NCBI RefSeq assembly: GCF_015056685.1
Contig: NZ_SVFW01000014.1
Coordinates: forward strand, 1 to 64,000
Source: Butyrivibrio sp.
GTDB lineage: Bacteria > Bacillota > Clostridia > Lachnospirales > Lachnospiraceae
Length of the DNA: 64,000 nucleotides
Direction of reading: 5' to 3'
Part shown: positions 13,479 to 23,492 of the stretch, piece by piece
How the letters are laid out: every line of letters starts with the position of its first letter
Position numbering within the stretch: the stretch's first letter is position 1
The notes under the pieces: model-generated
Told to the model about the DNA's origin: nothing
The model's input: the letters and a program-made list of their open reading frames with translations, nothing else
Databases searched by the model: none
Position numbers and translations under genes: made by a program

Positions 13479-15980
13479 TCACATCTTTTTTAATTTTGCA
13501 AAAGCGGCATACATGATCTTCTGTCCGCAATCGTCAAAATTAACTGTTACCTTGTAATCTCTAGGTCCTTCTTCCAAAGAAGTGACTGTGCCAATACCAT
13601 ATTTGATATGAGAAACTCTGTCTCCTGTCTCATATTCAGGCTTTGCTGTTTTCATAGGCATGCCTTTGGAGATACCTGCAAGTGAGCCCTTAACATGGGT
13701 CTTGGCTGCTGTTGCGATATATGGCTTACTCTGCGGAACAGCTCTTGGCTTTTTGGGAGCAGGTTTTGCTTTTATCTTGTAGCTGTTAGAAAGCTGGGAA
13801 GCGCCATTATCGCTTCCAAAGTTCTTATTCTGGTAGGATGACTTTACGCCAATACCGGAATATCCGCCTGATTTCCCGTAGGAATCTCCATTGCCGTATC
13901 TTCCGGAACTACGATAGGAATCATCCTCATCACTATATCTTCCAGAAGTTCCATAGGTATCCTCAACGCCCTCATACTCATCGATAGAGTCGCCATCATC
14001 AAAAAGAAATGCCGGCTTATCAAACTTTTGTTTCTCCCTGTCTAAATACTCGGCGGGGATTTCCTTTACAAATCTGCTGAGCTGGTTAAACCAGGTCTCT
14101 CCTCTTACCATTCTGCGCTTTGCCGCTGTAAGAGTTAAGTTTCTCTTTGCCCTGGTTATTCCAACATAGGCAAGTCTTCTCTCTTCCTCTATTCCCTCAG
14201 GATCAGAGTCTTCTGTCTGCAAAGTCATATATGAAGGGAATACATTCTCTTCCATTCCTGCCAGATAAACGTGTTCAAACTCAAGTCCCTTTGCACTGTG
14301 AAGAGTCATAAGAAGAACCTTTTCATTGTCCTCTCCAATCCTGTCTATATCAGCAACAAGGGCAACTTCTTCAAGGAAGCCTGAAAGAGTCGGTTCCTCA
14401 ACCTCATCATTTTCCTCATATGCTGCGATCTTGGATATAAGTTCGTCCACGTTGGCAGCTCTGTCGTTATCTCCGCTGTCATCGTCGTCATCAAGAGTCT
14501 TCAAAAAGTCCATATAGCCTGTAATGTCTATAACATCTTTAAGAAGTTCTTCCAAAGAGTAGGACTTTTGCTTTGTCCTGAAAGCCCTTATCATAGTCAC
14601 AAAGTCTTTTAGCTTTGAAGCGCTTCTGCTAACGGCCATTATCTGGTCCGCTTCGCACAGGGCATCAAAGAAGCTTATCTGCCTCTCATCCGCATAATTC
14701 TGCACATACTCAAGTGTAGTAGCGCCAATGCCCCTCTTTGGCACATTTATTATTCTTTTAACTGCAATGTCATCTCTGCCGTTATCAATAGTCTTAAGAT
14801 AAGCCAAAAGATCTTTTATCTCTCGTCTGGAATAGAAATTCGTACCACCAACGATGTCATAAGGAATTCCCTCATGGACGAATCGCTCTTCTATAAGTCT
14901 GGACTGAGCATTTGTTCTGTATAAAACAGCTGTATCGCTGTAAGAAAGCTTGCCGCTTCTCTTAAGTTTTCCTATGTCTGAAGCAATAAACTCTGCCTCA
15001 TCATATGCAGTATCGAACTGACGAAGGTGAACCTTTTCACCGTCTTTTTCTTCTGTCCAAAGAGCTTTTTCCTTACGGCCATAGTTGTTTCCGATAACTG
15101 CATTGGCTGCATCAAGGATCTGCTGCGTTGAACGGTAGTTCTGCTCAAGCTTTATTACTGTCGCATCAGGGTATACCTTTTCAAAATCAAGAATATTCCT
15201 GATATTGGCTCCTCTAAAGCGATAGATACTCTGATCATCATCACCCACTACGCATAGGTTCCTGTATTTATCTGCAAGAAGTCTAATGAACTCAAACTGG
15301 GCATTATTGGTATCCTGATACTCGTCCACCATGATATAACGGAATCTGTCCTGATAATATTCAAGAACATCAGGATTCTTTTTAAAGAGCTCAACAGTAT
15401 TAAAAATGAGGTCATCGAAATCCATGGCATTGTTCTTTTTAAGAGCATTCTGATACTCTGTGTAAGCCTTGGAGATTCGAACCTTGTTATATTCATTCTG
15501 AGTGTTTAATGCATACTCATTGGTTGTAACCAGATTGTCCTTGCACTTTGAAATGCTTCCCATGATACCGCGAAGCTTAAGTGTTGAAGTTTCAAGCTGA
15601 TATTTTTTACAAATGTCTTTCATAAGAGACTTGGAATCATCTGTATCATAGATAGTGAAGTTGTTTCCATATCCAAGTCTGTCAGCATATCTTCTAAGGA
15701 TCCTTACGCAACTTGAGTGAAAGGTTGAAACCCATATACTCTCTGCTCCAAATCCTACTATCTTATCAACCCTCTCACGCATCTCACCTGCTGCCTTGTT
15801 GGTAAAAGTGATTGCCATGATATTCCAGGGATTGACATTGCATTCATCTATCAAATAGGCAACTCTGTGTGTCAGAACCCTTGTTTTTCCGGAACCGGCT
15901 CCGGCAAGTATCAACACAGGTCCGTCTGTCTGAAGCACAGCTTTTTTCTGCTGCGCATTAAGTGTATCGTAAATTCCCAT
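13479..15980 (-). CDS. pcrA: ATP-dependent DNA helicase PcrA/UvrD
   Basis: The 833-residue superfamily-1A 3'-5' helicase shows AGAGSGKT at residues 26-33, VDEYQDTN (motif II), VGDDDQSIYRFRGA (motif III), QNYRST (motif IV), TLHSAKGLEFEHVYLAG (motif V) and EERRLAYVGITRAK (motif VI). A Gly/Ser/Tyr-rich linker (about 680-750) precedes a Tudor-like C-terminus (GDRVSHIKYGIGTVTSLEEG) that in PcrA contacts RNA polymerase. It unwinds DNA in repair and removes RecA and stalled polymerases. The start lies 14 bases after the DUF1836 stop, with a weak GGAATAA site, so it belongs to the same operon. Confidence 0.95.
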   Translation of the reverse strand: MGIYDTLNAQQKKAVLQTDGPVLILAGAGSGKTRVLTHRVAYLIDECNVNPWNIMAITFTNKAAGEMRERVDKIVGFGAESIWVSTFHSSCVRILRRYADRLGYGNNFTIYDTDDSKSLMKDICKKYQLETSTLKLRGIMGSISKCKDNLVTTNEYALNTQNEYNKVRISKAYTEYQNALKKNNAMDFDDLIFNTVELFKKNPDVLEYYQDRFRYIMVDEYQDTNNAQFEFIRLLADKYRNLCVVGDDDQSIYRFRGANIRNILDFEKVYPDATVIKLEQNYRSTQQILDAANAVIGNNYGRKEKALWTEEKDGEKVHLRQFDTAYDEAEFIASDIGKLKRSGKLSYSDTAVLYRTNAQSRLIEERFVHEGIPYDIVGGTNFYSRREIKDLLAYLKTIDNGRDDIAVKRIINVPKRGIGATTLEYVQNYADERQISFFDALCEADQIMAVSRSASKLKDFVTMIRAFRTKQKSYSLEELLKDVIDITGYMDFLKTLDDDDDSGDNDRAANVDELISKIAAYEENDEVEEPTLSGFLEEVALVADIDRIGEDNEKVLLMTLHSAKGLEFEHVYLAGMEENVFPSYMTLQTEDSDPEGIEEERRLAYVGITRAKRNLTLTAAKRRMVRGETWFNQLSRFVKEIPAEYLDREKQKFDKPAFLFDDGDSIDEYEGVEDTYGTSGRYSDEDDSYRSSGRYGNGDSYGKSGGYSGIGVKSSYQNKNFGSDNGASQLSNSYKIKAKPAPKKPRAVPQSKPYIATAAKTHVKGSLAGISKGMPMKTAKPEYETGDRVSHIKYGIGTVTSLEEGPRDYKVTVNFDDCGQKIMYAAFAKLKKM

Positions 15981-15993
15981 TAAATCTTATTCC

Positions 15994-16647
15994 TTATTTT
16001 TTGTTCTTCTTGTCCTTCGCTTTATCCTTTTTGCTGCCATTTTCTTTCTCGTCAAGGACAATGTTATCAAGTATCTTCTCTATCAGAAGTTTTTTTACAT
16101 AAACATCATAGGATAAAAGAGTTATAAAAGAAAACATCTGCATGCGTTTTCTCTCTTCTTCAGAAATATCCGCATCTTCGTATGTCTCCAGTGATCTGGC
16201 ATATTTCTTTTTAAGATCCTCCATCACGGGCTCAAGCTCTTCGTTCTGAAGCTCATAGGTAGTTTCGTAGATCTTACTTAAATTAAACTCATCGTCACTT
16301 ATATGAAATCTTTCTTTTAAAGGCTCAATAAGTGTCTGTATGTCATTTATGGACAATATGCTCTTGTAGTAATAAATAAAAATGAGCAGTATCAGATGAT
16401 CTTTTGAATACTTCTTCCTTACAGGAGGAGGCAAAAGATTATTCTTGGCATAATTATTGATCATGGTCTTTGTCAGTATCTTGTCTGTATCAGGATACCT
16501 TGTTGTCTTTTTTAGTCTCTCATCCATGAAAGTTGTAAGCTGATCCATATACAGGTCAATATTTGGCATATCTGACAGGGAAATGGTATCAATTCTTCCC
16601 AGTGAAGCCATAACACTATTTAAAAGATCATCATTGTCGATAGTCAT
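15994..16647 (-). CDS. DUF1836 family protein
   Basis: The 217-residue protein fits the DUF1836 family: a helical N-terminus, then the MerR-like segment TKTMINNYAKNNLLPPPVRK near residue 60 and YSKDHLILLIFIYYYKSILS. It ends in a Lys-rich tail (KDKAKDKKNKK). The MerR-like pattern suggests DNA binding, but no function is established. It starts four bases after recN ends and lies 14 bases before pcrA, so it is read with the DNA repair genes. The highly basic end may be disordered. Confidence 0.8.
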   Translation of the reverse strand: MTIDNDDLLNSVMASLGRIDTISLSDMPNIDLYMDQLTTFMDERLKKTTRYPDTDKILTKTMINNYAKNNLLPPPVRKKYSKDHLILLIFIYYYKSILSINDIQTLIEPLKERFHISDDEFNLSKIYETTYELQNEELEPVMEDLKKKYARSLETYEDADISEEERKRMQMFSFITLLSYDVYVKKLLIEKILDNIVLDEKENGSKKDKAKDKKNKK

Positions 16648-16651
16648 TTCA

Positions 16652-18343
16652 TTATCCTCGTTTAGTTTCTTCCGCTAGCTGTCGCATCTCTCTCGCATTT
16701 TGTAAACTTGCCTCAGTGACTTCGTCTCCGCCAAGGAGTCTTGCAAGTTCCTTTGTTCCATCATCTTCTTTTAGTCTGTAAATATTTGTTACAGTTCTTC
16801 CATCTTCAAGACCTTTTTCGATCATGAAATGGGTGTCAGCCATAGCTGCGATCTGTGGAAGATGTGTAATACAGATGATCTGATGCTCTTTTGAAAGCTC
16901 TCCAAGCTTCTTGGATACTTTCCAGGCTGTCTTTCCGCTTATTCCCGCATCTATTTCATCAAAAATAAGTGTGTTGATATCATCCTTGTCAGCGACCACT
17001 GTCTTAAGGGCAAGCATGATCCTTGAAAGCTCACCGCCACTTGCTATCTGGTCCATAGCTCTAAGGCTCTCACCAGGATTAGTTGATATCATAAACTGGG
17101 CATCATCATAACCTCTTGCAGATATCTTATCTTCATCGCTGGTAATCCTTATCTCAAGTTTGACATCGATGAAGTTAAGGTCTATCAGAGCATCTTTTAA
17201 GCTCTCCTGTAAAACTAAAGCCTGCTTTTTCCTGATATCTGATATCTTTTTGCACAGAGAAAGAACTTTCTCCTTCTGAGCCGCTATCTCAGCTATCATC
17301 TTGTTTCTATTGGCATCAAGATCACTTAATGTCTCAAGGCGGGCCATCTTTTCATTGTAGTACTCAAGAACTCTTTCCAAGGTACCACCATATTTGTCCT
17401 TAAGGTGATTTAAGGTGTTAAGCCTCTCCTCTGTCGTCCTGAAATCCTCATCATCAAATTCAAGATCATCAAGATAGCCTGAAAGGGCATGATTAAAATC
17501 AGTCAAAAGATTCTCCACATCAGAAAGCTGTGAGAGAAGGTCCTCTAAATCCTTGTCGTAGGAAACAACTGACGACAATTCCCTGACTGCTCTTCCAATC
17601 ATATCTGACGCATTTTCATCGCCATCTCCTGACCCGGTCATAGAAGATACCACACAGGCAGCCTCAGAAATCCTGCGACTGTTCACCATCTTGTGATACT
17701 TGGTCTCAAGCTTCTCATCCTCGCCGACAACTATTTCGGCATCGGATATTTCACCTGTCTCAAATTCAAGAAGCTCCTGCTCTCGCAGCCTTGCTGCCTC
17801 ATCAATATTGGTACTTTCAAGGCTCTTCTCAAGTTCTTTTAACTTTGAATACTCAGTTGAGAGCTTTTCAAAAAGAGGCTTCAATTTGTCCAAACAATAA
17901 TCATCAAGAATCTCCATATGTTTCTTCTTGTGAAGAAGTTCCTGATGATCATTCTGTCCATGAATATTGATAAGAACACTGGCAATATCTTTCAGCTGCC
18001 TTGTGGTCACTGTCTCGCCACAAACCTTGGAGATGCTGCGTCCCTGCATGATTTTCCTCTGAATCACAACGTTTCCGTCTTCCTCAACAGGAATATCCAT
18101 ATCCAAAAGAAGCTTCTTTTGAAGTTCATTTTCAACTCCGAAAACAAGCTCAACAAGCGCATATTCCTCCCCGGTCCTTATAAGACTTCCATCAGCCTTA
18201 GCGCCAAGTGCCAGATTGACAGATCCAAGGATTACTGATTTACCTGCACCTGTCTCTCCGGTTAAAATATTGAGTCCCTTTGAAAACTCAATTTCCTGCT
18301 CCTTAATAAGAGCAAGATTCTTTACGTGTAAACTATATAACAT
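16652..18343 (-). CDS. recN: DNA repair protein RecN
   Basis: The 563-residue SMC-like ATPase has a Walker A at 29-36 (GETGAGKS), a long coiled-coil middle (about 150-360), the ABC signature around SGGELSRIMLALK and the Walker B LIFDEIDAGISG near residue 475. RecN gathers DNA ends at double-strand breaks in the cytoplasm. GAGGAG precedes the ATG. Downstream genes (DUF1836, pcrA) follow with almost no gap, and argR lies 47 bases upstream; the recN-argR-nadK-tlyA-dxs order is widely conserved in clostridia. Confidence 0.95.
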   Translation of the reverse strand: MLYSLHVKNLALIKEQEIEFSKGLNILTGETGAGKSVILGSVNLALGAKADGSLIRTGEEYALVELVFGVENELQKKLLLDMDIPVEEDGNVVIQRKIMQGRSISKVCGETVTTRQLKDIASVLINIHGQNDHQELLHKKKHMEILDDYCLDKLKPLFEKLSTEYSKLKELEKSLESTNIDEAARLREQELLEFETGEISDAEIVVGEDEKLETKYHKMVNSRRISEAACVVSSMTGSGDGDENASDMIGRAVRELSSVVSYDKDLEDLLSQLSDVENLLTDFNHALSGYLDDLEFDDEDFRTTEERLNTLNHLKDKYGGTLERVLEYYNEKMARLETLSDLDANRNKMIAEIAAQKEKVLSLCKKISDIRKKQALVLQESLKDALIDLNFIDVKLEIRITSDEDKISARGYDDAQFMISTNPGESLRAMDQIASGGELSRIMLALKTVVADKDDINTLIFDEIDAGISGKTAWKVSKKLGELSKEHQIICITHLPQIAAMADTHFMIEKGLEDGRTVTNIYRLKEDDGTKELARLLGGDEVTEASLQNAREMRQLAEETKRG

Positions 18344-18389
18344 ATTTTTCTCCTCACAAAAGAGGACCCCGCCATGCTAAAAAACTTTT

Positions 18390-18845
18390 TTAGTTCCTTC
18401 CCATCAGAGTACGCAGCTCTTCCATAACTTCAACTGCCTCTTCACTGGTCTTAATAGCAATCATTATAGTGTCATCGCCAGCAATACATCCAACTATCTG
18501 TGGAAAATCCAATGCATCAATAGCTGCTGCAAGCGCCATTGCCATTCCTGACACTGTCTTTATTACAAGCAGATTCTGTGCAACATCCATGCTCAAATAT
18601 CCTGCTCTTAACACACTTACATATTTATCCTGCATAGCATCACTGTCTGCAGTGGTGTATACATATTTATACTTGCCATCTTCTGTTGCCTGCTTTGCAA
18701 GCTTCATCTGTCTTATGTCTCTTGATACAGTAGCCTGTGTAACGTCATATCCTGCTTCTTTCAAAAGAGCTGCAAGCTGCTCCTGTGTCTCAACAACATT
18801 TGATGCTATGATCTCAATTATCTTATCATGTCTGTTTCTTTTCAT
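18390..18845 (-). CDS. argR: Arginine repressor ArgR/AhrC
   Basis: The 151-residue protein has the ArgR winged helix at residues 1-70 (VTQATVSRDIRQMKLAK is the recognition part) and a C-terminal hexamer domain that binds L-arginine (GCIAGDDTIMIAIKTSE). It represses arginine synthesis and may activate catabolism when arginine is bound. No arginine genes occur in the window, so its targets are elsewhere. AGAGGGGAA precedes the ATG. It sits between nadK and recN, its usual clostridial position. Confidence 0.93.
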   Translation of the reverse strand: MKRNRHDKIIEIIASNVVETQEQLAALLKEAGYDVTQATVSRDIRQMKLAKQATEDGKYKYVYTTADSDAMQDKYVSVLRAGYLSMDVAQNLLVIKTVSGMAMALAAAIDALDFPQIVGCIAGDDTIMIAIKTSEEAVEVMEELRTLMGRN

Positions 18846-18872
18846 TACGATTCCCCTCTCTTTAATACTTAT

Positions 18873-19715
18873 TTATCTGAATTTTTCCCCCAGTACTTCC
18901 AAAAAGCTAACTCTGTTTAGTTTTAAGATCTTAGTAGTCTTACTGGATTTCTTTATACCGATCCTGTCCCCGGTAGTCATCTCTATTATTCCGCTTCCGT
19001 CAAAAGAAGCAACGACCTTCTGGTTTATACCATCTCTGAAGCCGCCAATTCCAACCTCAATCTTGGTATCAGCTGATAAAACAAGGCTTCTGGAATTAAG
19101 CGTATGAGGACAGATAGGAGTTATCAATATCATATTTGCAGAAGGCTCAACGATAGGGCCACCTGCTGACATATTGTAGCCGGTTGAACCTGTCGGAGTA
19201 GAAATTATGATTCCATCTGCGTGGTAATTGCACAGCAAAAGATCATTGACATAGATCTCATAATCTACGGCTTTGATAGATGAATATCTGGTAATTGCGA
19301 TATCGTTTAGACAATACCCCTCCTGACCATTCATGCTTCCATAGAGCATCATCCTGTCTTCTATCTCATACTTTCCTGCAAGAATCCTTTGAAGAGCGTC
19401 GTCAATACCACTCTTTTCAACTTCAGCCAGATATCCCAGTGTTCCAAGATTAACACCAATAAGAGGAATATCAAGGCGCGCTGCACTTCTTGCAGCCTGA
19501 AGCATGGTCCCGTCTCCTCCCAGCACTATACAACAGTCTGAATCTTCCGGTATAGAGCTTTGAAACTCTTTACCTGTGTGCTTGTCATCACGGATCTTTG
19601 TGCTCTCTGCGATAACACATTCTTTTCCGTTCTTTTCAAGATATTCTTTAATGTAGTTTGTGATGTCAAGATTGACATCCTTGCTTCTGTTTGTGACAAT
19701 GCAAAAATTGTGCAT
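18873..19715 (-). CDS. nadK: NAD kinase
   Basis: The 280-residue protein shows the diagnostic GGDGTMLQAAR loop near residue 70, the NDIAITR segment and PTGSTGYNMSAGGPIV, which together bind NAD and ATP/polyphosphate. It makes NADP from NAD, supplying reductant for, among others, isoprenoid synthesis started by the adjacent dxs. The start lies two bases after the tlyA stop with GGGGAAT upstream, so the genes are co-translated. Confidence 0.95.
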   Translation of the reverse strand: MHNFCIVTNRSKDVNLDITNYIKEYLEKNGKECVIAESTKIRDDKHTGKEFQSSIPEDSDCCIVLGGDGTMLQAARSAARLDIPLIGVNLGTLGYLAEVEKSGIDDALQRILAGKYEIEDRMMLYGSMNGQEGYCLNDIAITRYSSIKAVDYEIYVNDLLLCNYHADGIIISTPTGSTGYNMSAGGPIVEPSANMILITPICPHTLNSRSLVLSADTKIEVGIGGFRDGINQKVVASFDGSGIIEMTTGDRIGIKKSSKTTKILKLNRVSFLEVLGEKFR

Positions 19716-19717
19716 CT

Positions 19718-20632
19718 TTATTCCCCAGCATTTTTATCAAGTTTTCCATGAGCTCTGAGAACAGTTTCTGCTATGAGACTCTCCATATCAGGTTCATGGG
19801 ATATTCCACTTTTTTCAAGAACAACTTCAGATAACTTCTTTTCGCCATCAGCCTCTGACAGCTTTCCTGCCACATCATTCTTTTCAGGATTTTTCCTTAT
19901 ATGTATAAGGTACTCAATATTTCCCTCGGGTCCCTTTATAGGAGAAAAATCAAGGTGGAGAACGTCAAACCCTGCTATTCCTACAAAGTCCATGATCCTG
20001 TGAATTACTTCCTCATGAACTTTAGGGTCCCTGACTACGCCTTTTTTGCCCACTTTATCTTTGCCCGCTTCAAACTGCGGCTTGATAAGGCATACCATTT
20101 CTCCATTATCCTTTAAGAGCCTTCTGGCCGGAAGAAGTATCTTGGTAAGTGAGATAAAAGAAACATCGCAGGATGCAAAATCAAGGTCATCCTGTATATC
20201 ATCCCTCACCATATACCTGAAGTTTGTTTTTTCCATGCAGACAACTCTCTCGTCGCTTCTAAGCTTCCAGTCAAGCTGTCCATGCCCAACATCCACTGAA
20301 TAAACCTTTGTGGCTCCATTCTGCAGCATGCAGTCTGTAAATCCACCTGTGGATGCCCCTATATCCATACATACTTTTGACTCTAAAGAAAAGCCAAAAC
20401 TATTAACTGCTTTTTCAAGCTTGAGTCCGCCTCTGCTAACGTAAGGAAGCGTATCCCCCTTCACCTCAAGGCTTGTTATCTTGGCCTCATCGAAGGTTGT
20501 TCCGGGTTTATCTTCTCTTTGTCCGTTGACAAAAACATCACCTGCCATGATAAGTGCCTTTGCCTTTTCTCTTGAAGGAGCAAAGCCTCTGTCAACTAAA
20601 AGGACATCAAGTCTTGATTTCTCTTTTGCCAT
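19718..20632 (-). CDS. tlyA: TlyA family rRNA 2'-O-methyltransferase
   Basis: The 304-residue protein has an N-terminal S4 RNA-binding domain (residues 1-65, LDVLLVDRGFAPSREKAKAL) and an FtsJ-like methyltransferase domain with VCMDIGASTGGFTDCMLQNG and the K-D-K-E tetrad region. TlyA proteins 2'-O-methylate rRNA cytidines; loss gives capreomycin resistance in mycobacteria. A C-terminal extension of about 50 residues (EKNDVAGKLSEADGEKKL) is acidic and less conserved. It lies between dxs and nadK, with AAAGG before the ATG. Confidence 0.9.
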   Translation of the reverse strand: MAKEKSRLDVLLVDRGFAPSREKAKALIMAGDVFVNGQREDKPGTTFDEAKITSLEVKGDTLPYVSRGGLKLEKAVNSFGFSLESKVCMDIGASTGGFTDCMLQNGATKVYSVDVGHGQLDWKLRSDERVVCMEKTNFRYMVRDDIQDDLDFASCDVSFISLTKILLPARRLLKDNGEMVCLIKPQFEAGKDKVGKKGVVRDPKVHEEVIHRIMDFVGIAGFDVLHLDFSPIKGPEGNIEYLIHIRKNPEKNDVAGKLSEADGEKKLSEVVLEKSGISHEPDMESLIAETVLRAHGKLDKNAGE

Positions 20633-20637
20633 AAATA

Positions 20638-22488
20638 TTACCTTTGTATCTCTTTCATGATTCTGTCTGCTATAGACTGTGCATCAATTCCCAGTTCTTT
20701 TCTGAGTTTATCAACATTTCCGTGAGTTACGAATTTATCAGGTATAGCAATCTGCAACACGTTGCAATCCAGCCTGTTCTCATCAATATAGGCTCTGACC
20801 TTCTCGCCAAGGCCGCCACTTGCCACATTCTCTTCCATAGTGACAAAGAGCTTGTGGTCTGAAGATGCAACATGAATATAATCAGTATCTATCGGCTTAG
20901 CAAATCTTGCATTAACAAGAGTACACTTAAAGCCATTATCTTTAAGGATCTGTCTTACTTCTTCACCTATCTTAACCATACATCCAAGTGCAAAAAGACA
21001 TATATCTTTTTCTTCATAGATAACTTCACACTTGCCAGCTTCCACAGGAGCTCTGAACTCCTTAAGACCATCATATGCATTGCCCCTCGGATACCTGATT
21101 GCAATCGGTGCTCCATAGTTTACGGCAAACTTGAGCATATCTGAAAGTTCCCATTTATTCTTGGGAGCACAGATAGTCATGTTAGGCATAGATGAAAGAT
21201 AGGACAGATCAAATATTCCCTGATGGGTCTCACCATCGCTTCCTACAAGTCCCGCTCTGTCAATTGCGAAAACAACTGGTAGCTTCTGAAGACATACATC
21301 CTCCAATATCTGGTCATATGCCCTCTGAAGGAATGAGGAATAAACTGCAAAAACAGGCTTGTAGCCGCCGGCTGCCATTCCGGCTGCGAAAGTTACTGCA
21401 TGCTCTTCCGCTATTCCTGCATCAATAAATCTGTCAGGGTACATATTCCTGAATCTCTTAAGTCCTGTTCCGTCAGCCATAGCCGCAGTTATGGCAACAA
21501 CCTTGTCATCCCTGTCGCCAAGCTTGCACATAACAGTACTGAAAATATCCTGATAATTGGATGTAGTCCTTGGATTTCTTGGAAGACCATTTTCGACAAT
21601 AAATGGTTCGGTACCATGAAACCTTGCAGGATGCCTCTCCGCAGGTTCATATCCCTTGCCCTTCTTGGTCATAACATGGATCATAACGGCTTTTTTGACC
21701 TTTTTGGCTTCTTTTATAACTTTCACAAGCTCTGCCGTGTTATGGCCATCAACAGGTCCTAAGTAGGTTATTCCAAGGTTTTCAAATACCATTCCCGGTA
21801 CAAAGAGCTGCTTAAAGCTGTTCTTGGCCCTTCTGATATTATCAACCACTTTTGTATTGGTTCGAAGCTGGGCGTAAACATCCTCTTTCAGATTCAGATA
21901 ACCTTCCGCTGTACGCACTGAATTGAGGTATTTTTTCATACCTCCAACACTCTCAGAAATAGACATCTCATTATCATTGAGAATGATAATGAAATTGGTC
22001 TCAAGTTTTGCTGCATTATTTAGCGCTTCATAAGCAAGCCCACCTGTCAGTGATCCGTCACCAATGACAGACACTACAGTATAATCCTCTTTCTTAAGGT
22101 CTCTTGCCTTTACCATTCCAAGACCTGCAGAAATAGAAGTTGAACTGTGTCCTGTATCAAAACAGTCTGTGTCTGATTCGCAGCGTTTAGGGAAACCGCT
22201 CATTCCACCAAACTGTCTTAAGGTATCAAATTTATCTTTTCTTCCTGTAAGAATCTTGTGCGTGTATGACTGATGCCCAACATCCCATATTATCTTATCT
22301 TTTGGAAGATCAAGCACAACATGAAGTGCCATAGTAAGTTCAACAGTTCCAAGATTAGAAGCCAGATGACCACCTGAAACAGAGATCTTTTCAATCAAAA
22401 AATCTCTTATCTCCTGGGCCAGCTCAGGATACTTAGACTGGGGAATATTCTTTATGTCGCCTGTTTTATTTATCTCATCTAGAAGCAT
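20638..22488 (-). CDS. dxs: 1-deoxy-D-xylulose-5-phosphate synthase
   Basis: The 616-residue thiamine-diphosphate enzyme condenses pyruvate and glyceraldehyde 3-phosphate, the entry step of the MEP isoprenoid pathway. The ThDP motif GDGSLTGGLAYEALNNAA lies near residue 150, with transketolase signatures DRAGLVGSDGETHQG and the HQSYTHKILTGR region. I prefer the ATG at 22488 because AGGTGG lies five bases before it; a GTG three codons earlier is the alternative. ispA is 58 bases upstream and tlyA follows after five bases, giving an isoprenoid cluster within the larger operon. Confidence 0.95.
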   Translation of the reverse strand: MLLDEINKTGDIKNIPQSKYPELAQEIRDFLIEKISVSGGHLASNLGTVELTMALHVVLDLPKDKIIWDVGHQSYTHKILTGRKDKFDTLRQFGGMSGFPKRCESDTDCFDTGHSSTSISAGLGMVKARDLKKEDYTVVSVIGDGSLTGGLAYEALNNAAKLETNFIIILNDNEMSISESVGGMKKYLNSVRTAEGYLNLKEDVYAQLRTNTKVVDNIRRAKNSFKQLFVPGMVFENLGITYLGPVDGHNTAELVKVIKEAKKVKKAVMIHVMTKKGKGYEPAERHPARFHGTEPFIVENGLPRNPRTTSNYQDIFSTVMCKLGDRDDKVVAITAAMADGTGLKRFRNMYPDRFIDAGIAEEHAVTFAAGMAAGGYKPVFAVYSSFLQRAYDQILEDVCLQKLPVVFAIDRAGLVGSDGETHQGIFDLSYLSSMPNMTICAPKNKWELSDMLKFAVNYGAPIAIRYPRGNAYDGLKEFRAPVEAGKCEVIYEEKDICLFALGCMVKIGEEVRQILKDNGFKCTLVNARFAKPIDTDYIHVASSDHKLFVTMEENVASGGLGEKVRAYIDENRLDCNVLQIAIPDKFVTHGNVDKLRKELGIDAQSIADRIMKEIQR

Positions 22489-22546
22489 AACTTCCACCTA
22501 CCTAATTTCGTTATACTACAGCAGATTATTCTGCAAACTATAGAAA

Positions 22547-23491
22547 TTACTTCTTTCTGTAGATCATATACTGAAATAATTCATCTAAAAATGAATTATC
22601 AAAATTCATTTCCTCAAGACTCTTTGTAGCCTCTTTTGTAAGTTCTTTTACCTTTGCCTTGGCATTTTCCATTCCATAAAGGGCTACATAGGTACTCTTT
22701 CCGTTCTTCTCATCAGAGCCTATTGGCTTTCCGAGTTCTTCAAGAGTTCCCTCAATATCAAGGATATCATCCTGGATCTGGAAGGCAATTCCAACATTGC
22801 TTCCGATCTTCTCCATCTTTTCAACCTGTGCTCTGTCAGCTCCGCCTAATACAGCTCCAACCATAAGGCTTGCTTCTATAAGCGCTCCGGTCTTGTTCTC
22901 ATCAATATAGAAAAGAACATCTTTCTTTTCACTATCTGAGAGGTCCGTTGAATTCTCTGCCATAATATCAGCACACTGACCGCCCACCATTCCGTAGACA
23001 CCTGCCTTAGTAGCAAGGATGTTCAAAGCAGCCAGATATCTGTTTTTGGTATCTGCGTCATAGTCAGAGAGCTCTTTTCCTGACATAGCACCCAAAATAG
23101 CTGTTTCAAAAGCATAGTTTAAAAGACCATCCCCTGCAAGAGTCGCCATTCCTGCACCATAAACAGCATGGGTTGTCTTGCGTCCTCTTCTGTATTCATC
23201 GTTGTCCATAGCAGGAAGATCATCATGAACAAGAGAATATGTATGGATCATCTCGATAGCTGCCAAAAAGGGCTTGATGACGCTATCATCTGCTGAATCT
23301 CCTGCAAACATCCTGTAGGACTCAAGCATCATTATAGGCCTGATCCTCTTTCCTCCGGCCAAAAGGCTGTAATTCATCGCCTCTAAAACCTTCGCTGCAT
23401 AGCCTTCCTCTTTAGGAAGAAAAGTCTTTATAATATCTGAAACAAAAGCTGCCTTTTCACTGAGGCGCTCTTCAAAACCTGCCTTGCTCAT
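22547..23491 (-). CDS. ispA: Polyprenyl (farnesyl/geranylgeranyl) diphosphate synthase
   Basis: The 314-residue trans-prenyltransferase shows both aspartate-rich motifs: HDDLPAMDND (first DDxxD) and IAFQIQDDILD (second), plus the GGKRIRP substrate loop. It joins isopentenyl units to make farnesyl-type chains. The length and the residues before the first motif fit IspA, but chain length cannot be fixed from sequence alone. I take the ATG at 23491, whose GGAGG site lies in the end of xseB; the xseB stop is one base before it. Confidence 0.9.
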   Translation of the reverse strand: MSKAGFEERLSEKAAFVSDIIKTFLPKEEGYAAKVLEAMNYSLLAGGKRIRPIMMLESYRMFAGDSADDSVIKPFLAAIEMIHTYSLVHDDLPAMDNDEYRRGRKTTHAVYGAGMATLAGDGLLNYAFETAILGAMSGKELSDYDADTKNRYLAALNILATKAGVYGMVGGQCADIMAENSTDLSDSEKKDVLFYIDENKTGALIEASLMVGAVLGGADRAQVEKMEKIGSNVGIAFQIQDDILDIEGTLEELGKPIGSDEKNGKSTYVALYGMENAKAKVKELTKEATKSLEEMNFDNSFLDELFQYMIYRKK

Positions 23492-23492
23492 C